A stretch of 64,000 bases of DNA from Lineus longissimus (GCF_910592395.1 NC_088314.1:9794001-9858000); one strand, 5' to 3'; numbered from the stretch's first letter, positions 50,035 to 61,715 are shown. Notes: a model not told the origin generated them from the letters alone. Made by a program: numbers and translations.

Positions 50035-50545
50035 AACCACCTGCCAACAAAAATGTGCGCCCCGTAGAGTTTTGTTGTTTTTGAGATCGTCCAGTATGCT
50101 TATAGGCGGTTGAAAGTACCGAGTGTGACTGGCCGAGCCTCGAATCTACGACCTTCCAATCACAAGTCGGTCGCTCTTCCACAGTGGGTAAAGGTATTGG
50201 TTTGCCTTTGCAACACAATAGAAAGAAGGCCATCCTATTACAGTGTTGGAGGGGTACAATCGGATAAAAATAATGAATACGGGTCTTACGCCCTTCAAAA
50301 TGAACTAATCTTTTGTATGTTTCTTTTGTGTCGTCATTTCCTCTCCAGGTAAGCACGTATCAAACCGGTACCTTTAGTCACCGTGTTCCCTGTGCCAACG
50401 CGTATTTTAATGGGGTACGCCGTTTGTATGTTACTGGTGGTCAAGGAAACTAGAATTGCAGTTTAAGGGTTTTCATTTTGCTAAAACACTCTACGGGATG
50501 CAAATTTATTTAGGCCTAAAAACTTTAAGAGGATACTTTCAATTG
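50035..50545. mobile_element. Second copy of the 10.8-kb MITE family, carrying a SINE insertion
   Basis: Inverted ends CAAAAATGTGCGCCCCGTAG (left) and CTCTACGGGATGCAAATTTA (right) match the inner ends of the element at 10,790. The interior holds a minus-strand tRNA-derived SINE (about 50,100-50,200). Confidence 0.5.
50105..50200 (-). mobile_element. tRNA-derived SINE, copy 2 of TCGGTACTTTCAAC family
   Basis: The reverse strand reads CACTGTGGAAGAGCGACCGA (A box), GGTCGTAGATTCGAGG (B box), then CACTCGGTACTTTCAACC. No acceptor stem closes, so it is not a tRNA gene. A run of 12 G lies at 50,020-50,031, about 75 bp from its 3' side. Confidence 0.6.
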
Positions 50546-50685
50546 ATGATACAGTGAAGCTTAGTAGCCCTATCACTCGCTGTCATTCGTTAGGAAAACA
50601 TCACAATTTTCAAAGGTTGGTTTTTAGGTTCGCCCTGTACAAGTCAATGAGAAGACACGGATCATCATTTAAAAGAATTATAAAT

Positions 50686-50799
50686 ATTAAGGACACTAGT
50701 TTTGGTCCCAAATTGGGTGTTTCCCTTCAATCTGACCTCTCTATCAAGGATAGCATCTCTCAGTCCCGAGGGTGTCCTTAATAGAGAGGTTCTACTGTA
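50686..50799. mobile_element. Pogo/Tigger-type MITE, left end degraded
   Basis: TTAAGGACACTAGTTTTGGT and GTCCCGAGGGTGTCCTTAAT, ending AGAGAGGTTCTACTG-TA, match the element at 24,871-25,047. The left terminal inverted repeat is incomplete. Confidence 0.6.
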
Positions 50800-51024
50800 A
50801 ATCAAATCAGATGGATGTTTAAGACAGAAATGCAAATGAATTTTCTTACCTGAAATACGACCTCCTGTCACTGCCGCCTGAAACCTCGAAATGCTATCAG
50901 ATTAAAAACACCACCAATGGATTGAAATAAATGGGACAGTGGGCTTTTTTAGTCGGATGATTGTCGGATTCGGGTCAGAGACACCTGCTGTTAACGTTTT
51001 CAGTGTCGATCTCTTTCAACAGTT

Positions 51025-51240
51025 CTGAACACTCTTAAATTGCATCGGTAAAATAATGGTAGTTTTTATTGCAACAATTGCGAAATTAGTAAAGATATTA
51101 GTAAAACCAACCATGAATTATAGTTTTAGCCGAAAAAAGTAGTAAAAGATACACTATTTCGATAGCTTAAACAAATAATTTCACAGTCGGTGTAATAGGA
51201 ACTACCAGAATTGTAAAAAATAACAATTAAATATGTGGTT
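51025..51240 (+). mobile_element. MITE-like element with ACACTCTTAAATT end, copy 1
   Basis: Begins GAACACTCTTAAATT. The part TTTCACAGTCGGTGTAATAG aligns in the same orientation with TTCACAGTTGGTGCAATATG in the copy at 56.1 kb. AT-rich and non-coding. Confidence 0.45.
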
Positions 51241-52503
51241 ATTTTTATTATTTCATTTCGAGGGTATGCAACCAGCATTACAATGCTAAATTGTGACAAA
51301 AGGCTGTTGTGACACCAAGCGGGTTCGCCGGAGGCGTCGAGAACAATTTTCGAAGTGCTTCCCCGAGTCTTTCAAGTCTTTGTTTTGAAAGACTCTGTGC
51401 TTCCGAACTAAGAACCAGAAGCGTGTCAAGGGGCCCCGGGCCTGCTTTTGGTGAACCAAGATGGAAAACTTGAAACCAGAGTCTTTCAAAACAAGTAACA
51501 AGTTTATTTGATAGACTCTGGAAAAACTAACCGCATGTTCAAAATAAGGTGAAGTAGTACATGTACATGCATATATCACTTTTAAAATTCGTCGAAACCA
51601 CTAGATTTCATGTACGAGTCGTTAGATTCATGCGGCATTGTTTGTCGGATGTGGAAACTCTCTTTCGGTATTCAATAGGCTGGATTCTCGAACAACCCAT
51701 CCCCGATACACAGGGACGCAGGCATTGGCATGATTGTGGTTTTATGCAATTTCCGGGTAGAATTCAGCCACTTTTCGATGCTTTCAGTCAATGTGATCAA
51801 GCGCCATCTATATATTTCCCGTGCCAGTTCATGTGGCTGCTAAAAATATCCAATGGACAAAGGCGTTTTCATCTATCTAAGAATTGAAAGAAAGGAAACT
51901 GTCGAACAGATAATTGCATGTAGTTTACTACCGCTGGTGAAAAAGGAGAAAAAATTTGTCAAGGGATAATCGGCCTGGACCTTCAAGTCAAAGTAAGTAT
52001 GCGATTATGGAGTTTGATACTTGGTTGTGCTCAGCCGGTAACATATTCGGCCCGCATGCGAGTGTCTGAGACTAAGTGAAAGCTCAATGGACTTCATACG
52101 GAAAGAATAAATCTGGAGTGCGAAGAGTACGATATAAACTTACCAACTAGAACTTGATGAAACTTGCTTCAATGTTTTACTCAATATACATTGTATCTAT
52201 CCTATAAGACGAATTCAAAATCGAAGTTTGCGTTAAAGTTCTGGAGTGAGACTGATATAGTCTTGAACTTGCCCTCGCAAAGAAAAACGTGCTCGTTGAC
52301 CCATGTTATATTCCAAACGGTACTTATAAGCATTAAAGATAAAATCACAATACATGTACTAATTTGGCCTTTATTGAGGTTTTAGAGCAATGTTTTGCAG
52401 AGGGTGGTTTTACATTTGTGCGTGAAGCATATGATTCTTGTAGATACATTACTTAAATATAATAGCTTTTAATTAGTTTTAATATAGCTCAACCTCTGTC
52501 ATA

Positions 52504-53538
52504 AGGTTTATGCCTGTTTCGCCTATTCCTGTTTCGCCTACAAAATTCCTGTTTCGCCTATTCCTGATTCGCCTATTCCTGTTCCGCCTATTCCTGTTTC
52601 GCCTATTCCTTTTTCGCCTATTTCCTGTTTCGCCTACTTTCCAGTACCCCTACAATAAATCGACTCTCCCACGGGAAACCTGAGAAATTGAGCCATGTGT
52701 ATCTGAATTGAACCATAATATTACCTATTTGCTCTATCAGTAACTGCATTAGCCCTGCACGTCTCTACGATACATTTCCAGTGTCTTTTGCCATCCCTTC
52801 CTTTTCTGTTCAATCGAAACTTGAATTCTCTGTAGATCAGACTTTCCCCTCCTCTTTTGGTCGGAGCAAATAGAGCTTCATCAGCCATCATGCAAAGTTG
52901 TTTTGAGTGTGAAAAGCCCCTGCATGACCTCTTTATTTATATGGAATGAAACCCTCGAGAAAATATTATTTTTCAATAGGAAGACATCACATCGTTGAAC
53001 GCAATGAAATCAGGAATAAAAGAACAATGTAGCTATAGGTATTCTTTCTATTAAGAAGCCAGGTTACTGACTAAGACAAAAGAAAGAGAATCCACAATAT
53101 AAAATGCTGGCCTAAGAAACTTTTCTCAAATCTAATGATAGGGTAAAACGTTCTTACTATTTTATATCTTGCCTTTTAAAATAAGCTTAAACATGAGCCT
53201 ATGTAAGCTATGTATAATTTTCCAAAGTTATTCCGAATAATACTGAAATAATTGACATGTCGCTAAATCCATTATTTCAGACTTTATTCTTAATGATAGC
53301 CTTTAACACTATAAGGGACGGTTCATATTCCTACGTCTGTGTGGAGGTTAGCAATACATTTGAAGAGGCGAAACAGGAATAGGCGAAACAGGAATTAGGC
53401 GAAACAGGAATAGGCGAAACAGGAATTAGGCGAAACAGGAATAGGCGAAACAGGAATTAGGCGAAACAGGAATTAGGCGAAACAGGAATAGGCGAAACAG
53501 GAATAGGCGGAACAGGAACAGGCGAAACAGGAATACAC
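52504..53538. mobile_element. Foldback-like element C (15-bp units)
   Basis: Left arm 52,504-52,640 is a tandem array of CCTGTTTCGCCTATT (15 bp). Right arm 53,372-53,530 is the inverted array of GGCGAAACAGGAATA with 15- and 16-bp spacing. The middle (about 730 bp) is unique, AT-rich and has no recognisable coding sequence. The terminal sequences align as an imperfect inverted repeat (GTTTATGCCTGTTTCGCC against GTGTATTCCTGTTTCGCC). An 8-bp direct repeat CTGTCATA flanks it at 52,496-52,503 and 53,539-53,546. Non-autonomous; the enzyme would have to come from elsewhere. Confidence 0.82.
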
Positions 53539-53560
53539 CTGTCATACAGCATTGCTCCGC

Positions 53561-53715
53561 AGAGCCAACATCAAGAATGGCCCTGTGGTCGTCTTTGCTC
53601 TTATGTCGGTGCGTTTGATTTGAAACCAAGAGGAGATAAGAGCAAAGAAGACCACAGGGCCATTCTTGATGTTGGCTCTGTCGGTGCGTTTGATTTGAAA
53701 CCAAGAGGAGATAAG
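53561..53715. repeat. 44-bp inverted repeat hairpin with duplicated loop
   Basis: The left arm 53,561-53,604 (AGAGCCAACATCAAGAATGG...) and right arm 53,636-53,679 are reverse complements with one mismatch, around a 31-base loop. The loop plus ATAAG (GTCGGTGCGTTTGATTTGAA...) is then repeated directly at 53,680-53,715. It starts 15 bp after the target duplication of foldback-like element C. It would form a long stable stem if transcribed. The arrangement of an inverted copy followed by a direct copy suggests a template-switch event. Confidence 0.85.
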
Positions 53716-53869
53716 AAAAAAAAGCTATGGTGAGCCATCTGCGTCACACCAACAGAACGAACGTGGTTGGCAAGGCCTATGCCTCCTTTACAAACCTATG
53801 CCACCAGATTGTCTTCGTCAGACCTGTGGGAATTATCATGTGATTTGCATCCCTTCCTCGAGACTAAAC

Positions 53870-54760
53870 CCCCTGAAATGACCGCACCTGGAGCGGTCAA
53901 TAAGACAGCACCTTTTCTTCCGCCTTCTCCATCACGGTTTCCTCTTGTTACTCATTTGACATATACCGTCTTGATACTAATAATCGACACCTATACTTCA
54001 CAACATCTCCCAGACTGATGCACCATTTCAGCACAACGTAAGGATTGCTGTAGGCTAATTGACATACACCATGGCAGGAATGCGAATATACGAATTATTC
54101 ATTCGGTAATCGGCCATAAAAAAGCCTTAAAAATCAGTTTTATTTCGAACAATATTTACTTTATCAATGTCCTGTAAGCGATACCAGAACTATAAAACAT
54201 GAATGCAATTTTAATGGGCCACATCTGGGCCATGATCCCTTTCACGATGAATCTAATATTAAATCAGGGCATTTTGATTACATATTGCAAATGTAGGGCC
54301 ATTTGGTGCCTGTTAGAACTCAGAATGAATTGGCAGCTTGGGTACATAAGTGTTAATGGGCTGTCTTTCAAGACAACATTTCGAGGGCAGAGTGAAAATG
54401 CTTTTATCATGATGAAGTGGGTGATCAAAAATCATAATAAAAAAGTTCCCACAAAAAGAGTTCCACGTTAACTGGATATACTGACCATAATAATTAGAAT
54501 ATCCCAAATCCAGTTATTTTAATTTCACCAACTGCCTGATAGGTGGCCAAATTTGCTCCGTTCATTACTGCCATCTTAGATATAATTCACGAACTAAAAT
54601 AATTTCTTTCTTTCAGTTGACAAGATTTTCTAGTTACTAATGTCAATATACATATAAAGTACAGGAGAAACTTTTTTTGCGGGGACTTTTGTTTTGATAG
54701 AACTAAGCACCTTACTTAGCACGTTAATAACATTTTATTCTGCCACCGAAATGTTGTCAC
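53870..54760 (+). repeat. Dispersed repeat F, extended copy
   Basis: The right part (54,385-54,760) matches the PAN-gene introns. The left part (53,905-54,190, with CTCTTGTTACTCATTTGACA and AATCGGCCATAAAAAAG) matches 59,100-59,400. Together they indicate an element of about 0.9 kb or more. Frames here and just downstream (to 55,020) are not convincing genes. Confidence 0.6.
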
Positions 54761-57700
54761 GAATGACCTATTTACCCCTTTGTGCCAAAGCTCGAAATTT
54801 TTTGGAGTTTGAGATCTGGCAGGCACCAAAGGCACCAAATCGAGCGAGAAGGCAAATTGTAAGACCTTTTTGCAAGGTGTTGGACGGGGTATACTTTTTA
54901 ATTCAAGATTACCCCCTGGCATTTGCGAAAGAGCTATATCTCCATAAATTCAATACAGGACGCTACCCCCTCTCACAACCCTTTCTTGGCCCTTTTTGGA
55001 ATTGGTCCGCGGCTTATTGAACTGTTTTCGTAATGTTTGAGCCGATTAGCTGATACCGCATTGGGGCAGAGGTAGCCCTAGGAGGATGTGGATTAAGGGT
55101 AATACTAAATAGTTGTACGTAAAGAATAGGCTACTTATCCAGAAAGGGTTGTTTTTAAGCATTAAATTAGGAATTTGGTATGTCGTCGGGCCTGTTACAT
55201 AAAACGCTATAAAGGACAATTCCCTAGGCCCGTTAGTGCGTTTACAGCTACGAACGGTTTCTCCCTGCCAACCAATGAACACATTTTTGTATTTACTCCA
55301 GTTTTGGGTTACGTATAAGCCAAGGACTTAAATTGGTATATTGAAAGCATTAAGGTAGCGTTACCACAAAAAGTGTGCATATACCTCCATTGAGAGTTGG
55401 CCAAGTTGATTTCGAACGGACAATTTTTTCTACTGCGATGCCTTTCAATTAGTGATATTGGAGTTACCGTGAGACGAATCTATATTTCTGTAAGTATGTG
55501 TTGAAGTTGTATCTATATTGCATAGAGACCATTATCAACTATATTGACTGACATCGTTTTTCCAACAAACTGCCACTGACTGATCTATTTGTCCAGTCTT
55601 CTGTTTCTTAGTTCTTCTTCTTCTTCTTCGACGCGATAATTCTCTAGACAGTCACTCCCAATCTGAATTCTTTTTGCTTTCTAATGTTTTTCCGAATTTC
55701 ACCATTTTATTCTTACTTGTTTTATTCCGGGTCGTCGCAAAACCTTCCGAATTTCACGAGGTATGATATTGTGTGCTTTGCTTGAAAAACTATACATCTT
55801 TCTGAAGAAGAGGGTCAGTAATACCGTGATAGATTAGAAATCTTACATCAGAGTTGATGGTCCAATCGATACTTCGGTTATAATTTATAGCAATAAAATA
55901 AAGGATCAATGAAACCAGCGGGGAAAAGTTTGCGGTACATGCGTACCTGTATTTGTAATTGAAGGCTATAATATTGCAATGATGATGCCTTGGGTGGCGG
56001 TTCCCCTGCTTTAAGAAATTTAGGTGAATTCTTCTTGCAATTCTCTTGAAGTTTTTCACGGATTAATTGGGGTACGAGTACCATAGCAGAGAGCTGGAGT
56101 TGGTTATTTGTCCAACATTCTTAAAATTAATTCGTGAAAATAACTATTTTATAGTGGGTATTTTTACTATTCTGGTAATCCTGTTGCACTGACTGGAAAT
56201 TAGTTGTTTTAAGTATCGAAATTAGTAATTATTAATCATTTTAATGGTTTTCTTTTACTGAATTTTTACCCAGAACAACTACATGTAATTGTTTAGTTTC
56301 ACTAATATATAACTTCACAGTTGGTGCAATATGTAACTACTATAGACTAGTTGTTTTTTACCAATTAAATTTAAGAGTGCATGTCAATTAACTTTGTAGA
56401 AAAATTGTCATGGCAGCTTGCTGGTTCTCATACATACTGTAATTATGCCGTCATCATCGGCAATTTGTTGTTGTTAGAGCTACAGTTATACTGGCACCCC
56501 GAACAGACAGAAGTATTCAAAATTGGTACTCATTTATCAACAGGGATATAAAATCAACACTATGCACCATCAACAGGCTGTGAAAATTTGAGATTCTGAA
56601 AAATATCTAAGGGATTTTCAATGTCGCTGAAAAATCTCTACGTCCTCCATTTGTGTTGGCCGAAAAGCTTGATTTTTTCAAAAACCTTTATTTTTAAAAG
56701 TTTAAAGTTATGTTTTGTGGGGTTTCTCCTGGCCAAGAGATAATATAGAATTATGACAGCATGGAGGAAATGTATAAAAAGGCATTTTCTAATTCCATAC
56801 CGTACCCACTGTGATTTCATACCTGCACGTATGATATGATAAAAATCCTATACACGATCAATTGTATGGTCGGAATTATAGTATTATGAACACAGCAATA
56901 ACGAAAGAAGAACTTGTTCGGACACGCGCCAATTTTGCCATCAATGGTATCATGCAGATCAATATGTAAAGAATATTAATACAATATTTAACAAAACTGC
57001 GTCTAAACTATAAACATATTATTTCTGAGACCATATATAGGCGACAAGAGAATTTGACATCAACGATACTTCTGATCAGAGTCTTTGAAATAAATTATTG
57101 AAATTATTATAAATTTTATTTGAAAGACTCTCTTCTGATGAAATACGCGACCTAATGCACCGGAGAGACCTTTTTAGCAGAAACGAATTGAGTGACTCGA
57201 TGAACTATTAATGTACTGTCTGAACTACTTCAATGAAGTGCCACTGAATATTATGTAACTTCGTCGTTGCGTCCTTAGCCATCGTCATAACGTCATGGTG
57301 CCACTTGTTGGCTTACTGGACTTTGCGCAACGAAACGAAACGAGCGAAATGGGGGAGCGACCATTATGTTTTACCCCGGTACATCAAGTTCGATACATGG
57401 TGTCAGTCACCAGTGAGTGATGACCCACATCCACCCAGGCAGCTGAGACACATGTCTTGTTGGACATGCCTACCGATTTTTACTAAATAAAAGCATAACT
57501 TCACTTCACACTTTTCGGGGTTGAAAATGTACTCACGTAAATCACCAAAATTACATGCCGAATTCGCACATGACCTGTTATTTCTCAAAGCTTGGAAGCT
57601 CAAATGTCTGAATGTAATGTATGCGCGTAATGTATACTCTCAGCAAGCGAATAGTTTTGATCGTCGGTTTTTGATACGAATCATTTCCTGTATGGCCGTT

Positions 57701-59099
57701 ACAAGCCGTTGTCTGAATATGATGTGAACCTGTTTACCGTTCAATGCTGCTCCCTGTGACGCTGTACCCGCAAATGTTCAATGAACAAAATGCTGATAAT
57801 GACTTACACGGCTTGTTCGCATCGTAAACATAGTGGTACCCGGGTCAACTGTCTTTGCGTTTGGCCTGATTTTACAACGATTACTCCCCATGTAACCACG
57901 ATCTAGGATGGACAGGCCGTGTATTATGAATAGGAAAAGTCACCTAGGGACCGTTGCGTAGAATACTTTTTTGGCGAAATATTGCGCAAAGTCCAGTAAG
58001 CCCCACTTGTTTGCCGATCTATTGTCGTTGTGCCTATATCCACCCTTCACCGCCGATAAACTCCCCCCTTGTCGGCCGTCAGAATCGGTAGTCTCCCTGC
58101 ATTCCCTTCCTTTCCCACGCGTCCATGTCGCATTAACATTACAGTCACTCGTGGTTGTCGCACGTACTGAAAGCCATCATAATGGAAGACCAGGTGTTCA
58201 ATGAGATGGTTCCAGGTATGCTGACCTGACCCAAATGCACTGTGCATGTTGTATAGAAGAAAGGTAACCTGATCCCGAGGTTGGCACTATTAATTCAGGC
58301 CGTCATTCAATTACTTTGCGTCGAGCAATTTCATTGGCCACCCGTTTATGTATGTGCGTCTGACAGATTTCCCGCCCTATTGTGTCGGCGGTGAAAGGAG
58401 ACTTTAGGATTGACATTCCCTGCCGGTAAGTCGGCGGCCACTTGCGACGTCGTGTAACAAGAAAATGTCTATCTGTATCTATGAGGTCGTATCGTATTAA
58501 CGAAAGCACCTTTCATCGTAGGCTTTGAACTTATTGGTGAATATGTTTCTTGGATTTTTAACCTTAATCTGGTTTTTTTGTTAGACAAGTGACGTTATGC
58601 AAGACATGCATTACTTGAAGCATTATTGTACATAATATGGATTGCACCGTGCACCGTGCACCTTTTCACTTTTGTTTTTATCCACTTCTTGTTCTCGCTC
58701 ACAAGATTGCACGTTATGTACGAATAAAAAAAGTATCATTATTATCAAGAACTGAACTATATTGAGTGAGCCCCTTAAAAATAGTTAGGAAAAGAATAAT
58801 AGGGCACCAATCCCTAAAAACAACACCCATGGACTAGTGAAGGTACATACTTTGTATAACATATAAACGAAACATAAACTCGCTGACTACCTGTTAGCAC
58901 CAGTAATTTAAGCCAGAAAGAATACAAAAATGCCGCTTGGTGAATCATGGTGAAACGAGCTAATACACAGAGTTGAAATTCCGGGGAGAAAAAGACCACT
59001 TGCGCAAGCCTACCAATTTTTCTTGATAGACCTATTTGAAAAATGAGTGTAGAGGGACCTGATTCGGGAAGGGGGGCTTGCTGTTGCACATTTGCAACA
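54761..59099. other. No supported gene
   Basis: AT-rich, with a short (TTC)n run at 55,613-55,630 and one MITE. No exon recognised. The 5' UTR exon(s) of the KY/hillarin-like gene may lie here. Confidence 0.45.
56120..56390 (+). mobile_element. MITE-like element with ACACTCTTAAATT end, copy 2
   Basis: The right end AAATTTAAGAGTGCATG is the inverted form of the left end of the copy at 51,025. Internal similarity is as described there. Boundaries approximate. Confidence 0.45.
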
Positions 59100-59400
59100 C
59101 TGGGCTTGACGGTTAACAAAACGGCGCCTCCTCCTTCTCCATCGCTGTTCCCTCTTGTTACTCATTTAATATGTAATATGTAATATACTTCACAGCATCT
59201 CCTAGTCCTAGACTAATGCACCAAATCCAATGCAGTTTTCAGCACACTACAAGCTAATTATCATAAACCGTGGCAGAAATGAGAATGCAAGATTAACTTA
59301 TTATGCCACTATCGGCCATTAAAAAACATTCAAAATCTGGTGTTTTTTTTCAACAAAATTTACTTCGCAATGATAATCTCCCTAATAATGTTTTGATGTG
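59100..59400 (+). repeat. Dispersed repeat F, left-part fragment
   Basis: CTCCTTCTCCATCGCTGTTC, CTCTTGTTACTCATTTAATA and ATCGGCCATTAAAAAACATT follow the order of 53,905-54,190. It lies upstream of the KY/hillarin-like gene. Confidence 0.6.
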
Positions 59401-59714
59401 CTCTGAGGGTGTTGTAAAATAATGCTACCTGTAGATCACCCATGACCGCAATGATACCCCATCCACAGAATTTCCAAAAAGAAGGGACATATTATTATAG
59501 TGGTCTGGTAGTTTAACAGCAAGTAAACCAGATCGGGGGTCCTCAAGTGTCGAAAAATGTGAATACTTATTGCACAATAACTAATGAAGGTAATGAGATC
59601 AAAGCAGAAACAAAAGGTAATAATTCCTGCTTCATGTGGCCGCGCAATTTCGAAAATTGTTGATTGCCAATGAGACTTGGTTGTATAAGATACCCACATT
59701 TCATTGCAGGCGAG

Positions 59715-60560
59715 ATGGGAAGCAGTCCCTCCAAAGACGACCCGCCCAAAAAAAAGGATGATCCAGCAAAGCAGTCATCGAATAAACCTCGAACACCACC
59801 ACAAGAGGATGGAGCAAATGTTTCCCCTGCATCTCGACCGCAGACGAGAGGGGACAGTCGTGCAGCCCAACCACAGACGGCAAACAAGAACCCAAGTCGA
59901 CCACAGACGAGAGGGGACGGTAGTGCAGCCCAACCGCAGACGGAAAACAAGAATCCAAGTCGACCTCAGTCGAGCCGCCCGCAAACGAGGGGAGGTGACG
60001 TCAGCCGCCCGCAGACCCAACCTCGAACAGATAATAAGCCTCGGACGCCGCAGGTTCGTGTTGAAGGCAAGATCGTGACTCCATCACAGAGTAAGCCAGC
60101 TTCACGCCAAAGCACTCGACCGGCGTCCGGTAGAAAGTTGGAAAGCAGTGCGACACATCGGTCAGGTACGGAACGACCGGCGTCAATGGCGGAGCGACGA
60201 CCGATAGTATCATCTGTAGAGCCGAGAGAACAACCCACGAATGATGGGCCAGCTGAGTACACCGGCCCGAATAGACTGCGCCCGACCACACAAGAGAGTA
60301 AAGGTGGCGATTCTATCATCCAGGTACAGGCGATCAACGAGGTGGCCGAGGATGACAGCTGGGCCGGGAGTGAGGAAAGCGGGTATAGGTCCACTGGATT
60401 ATCTCAGCCATCACCAATGCCGAGTGGAGATATTTTAGACTGCACCCCTCCGCAGAATCCACAGTCGCTTGAGATGGATGACGTACTATCCAACTTCAAG
60501 CGGACGTTATATGACGAGGATTACTCGGCCTTGGAGATCATGGACGCCAATGCGTTATCG
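59715..60560 (+). CDS. KY/hillarin-like protein, exon with N-myristoylation start and disordered N-terminus
   Basis: This exon begins at 59,710 after a TTTCATTGCAG acceptor, so a 5' UTR exon must lie upstream. Translation most likely starts at 59,715, giving MGSSPSK, a Src-type N-myristoylation signal. An upstream in-frame ATG at 59,664 lies in the intron side and is less likely. The exon has 282 codons and ends in phase 0 at TCG before GTGAGT. The region is low-complexity and basic to polar, without hydrophobic stretches. A 21-residue repeat beginning RPQTRGD occurs at residues 41-61 and 62-82 with partial copies after it. An acidic patch (EDDSWAGSEE) follows, then a more ordered end (MDDVLSNFKRTLYDEDYSAL). 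Family members act at the cytoskeleton or septa; membrane anchoring by myristate is inferred here. Confidence 0.85.
59835..59960 (+). repeat. 63-bp in-frame coding tandem repeat
   Basis: Two near-identical 63-bp units encode the 21-residue RPQTRGD repeat of the KY/hillarin-like protein. A partial third (RPQSSRPQTRGG) follows. The period is a multiple of three, so copy-number change keeps the frame. Confidence 0.85.
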
Positions 60561-60721
60561 GTGAGTCTTTCGTCCAGACCTAGATTCGCACCCATTATAC
60601 GACAGAGCTGTGAAGTCATCAATTCCTGTTCATGTTTTTATCTACGAAAACTTGTCCAATTCCTTGTGGGTCTCTAATTTACGAGGGTCGTGCGTGTAAA
60701 TATATGTGCTTGATCATGACC

Positions 60722-61625
60722 GGCTCTAGGAAAATTCGTCCCCGGAAAACTCGTCCCCGGAAAATTCTTCCCCTAGGAAAATTCGTCCCTGGAAAATTCG
60801 TCCCCGAGGAAAATTCGTCCCTGGAAAATTCGTCCCCGAGGAAAATTCGTCCCCAGATAATTCGTCCCCGCGGATAATTCGTCCCTGGAAAATTCGTCCC
60901 TGAGGAAAATTCGTCCCCGGAATATACGTCCCCGAGGATACATGTAATTCGTCCCCGGAAAATTTAACAAAAGTTGAAAGTTTCTGACATTACTTTCTAG
61001 TAATAACTACTACCTACTCCTTTCGACTTTTCTCATTCAGTGTTATATCTCTATTTACTACCCTACTAGCTAGTTACCTACTCCACTTTTTTCATAGTAG
61101 GTAGAGGTAGGCAGGCGAAATATTTTTTTTTCTTCAAATAAGTATTTTTACTGGTCAGAATGAAAGAAAAGCTCTAAATTCTTCGATAAAATATTTTGCC
61201 TGCCTACCTCTACCTACTATAAAAATAGTGGGGTAGGTAACTAGCTAGTAGGGTAGTAAAGAGAGATGTTACACTAAATGAGAAAAATCGAAAGTAGTAG
61301 TTATTACTACAGTCCATTCGACAAGACTTAAGGGTCTTAGAAAGTAAAGTCAGAAACTTTCAACTTTGTAAAATTTTTCTGGGGACGAATTATTCTCGGC
61401 GACAAATTTTCCTAGGGGACGAATTATCCTCGGGGATGAATTATCCGGGGACGAATTTTCCTTGGGGACGAATTATCCGGGGACGAATTATCCTCGGGGA
61501 CGAATTATCCGGGGACGAATTATCCGAGGACGAATTTTCCTAGGGGACGAATTTTCCTTGGGGACGAATTTGCGGGGACGAATTTTCCGGGGACGAATTA
61601 TCCGGGGACGAATTTTCCTGTAACC
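60722..61625. mobile_element. Foldback-like element D in intron of the KY/hillarin-like gene (15-bp units)
   Basis: A 904-bp near-complete palindrome. The outer arms are tandem arrays of GGAAAATTCGTCCCC (15 bp, with CCTAG/GAGG spacer variants) on the left (60,728-60,960) and the reverse complement on the right (about 61,378-61,620). The inner arms also pair (for example CTACCCTACTAGCTAGTTAC against GTAACTAGCTAGTAGGGTAG), with the centre near 61,150. The flanks carry a 9-bp direct repeat, ATCATGACC, at 60,713-60,721 and 61,626-61,634, read as a target-site duplication. The right arm has an extra stretch of about 30 bp near 61,310-61,340. No transposase frame is present. It makes up most of the 1,155-bp intron. 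Confidence 0.85.
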
Positions 61626-61715
61626 ATCATGACCATCGGAACACAAGCAGCGTAACAATCACGAGAGGAGATAACGTTTTATCATTAGATACATTATTGT
61701 TTATCCAATTTTCAG

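Larger units (their letters stand above)
48071..52495. other. No supported gene outside the listed repeats
   Basis: Frames up to about 140 codons, most overlapping repeats. 51,561-51,887 (+) contains DQAPSIYFPCQFMWLLK but matches no family I know. Confidence 0.45.

Noticed and set aside
53426-53704. Minus-strand frame with FLFRL repeats
   Set aside because: Produced by the 15-bp array of element C and the adjacent hairpin.
59567-60394. Long minus-strand frames opposite the KY/hillarin-like first exon
   Set aside because: Shadows of the repetitive, GC-richer coding exon on the + strand.
60632-60970. Frames with RKIRP or DEFSR repeats
   Set aside because: Produced by the 15-bp array of element D inside an intron.
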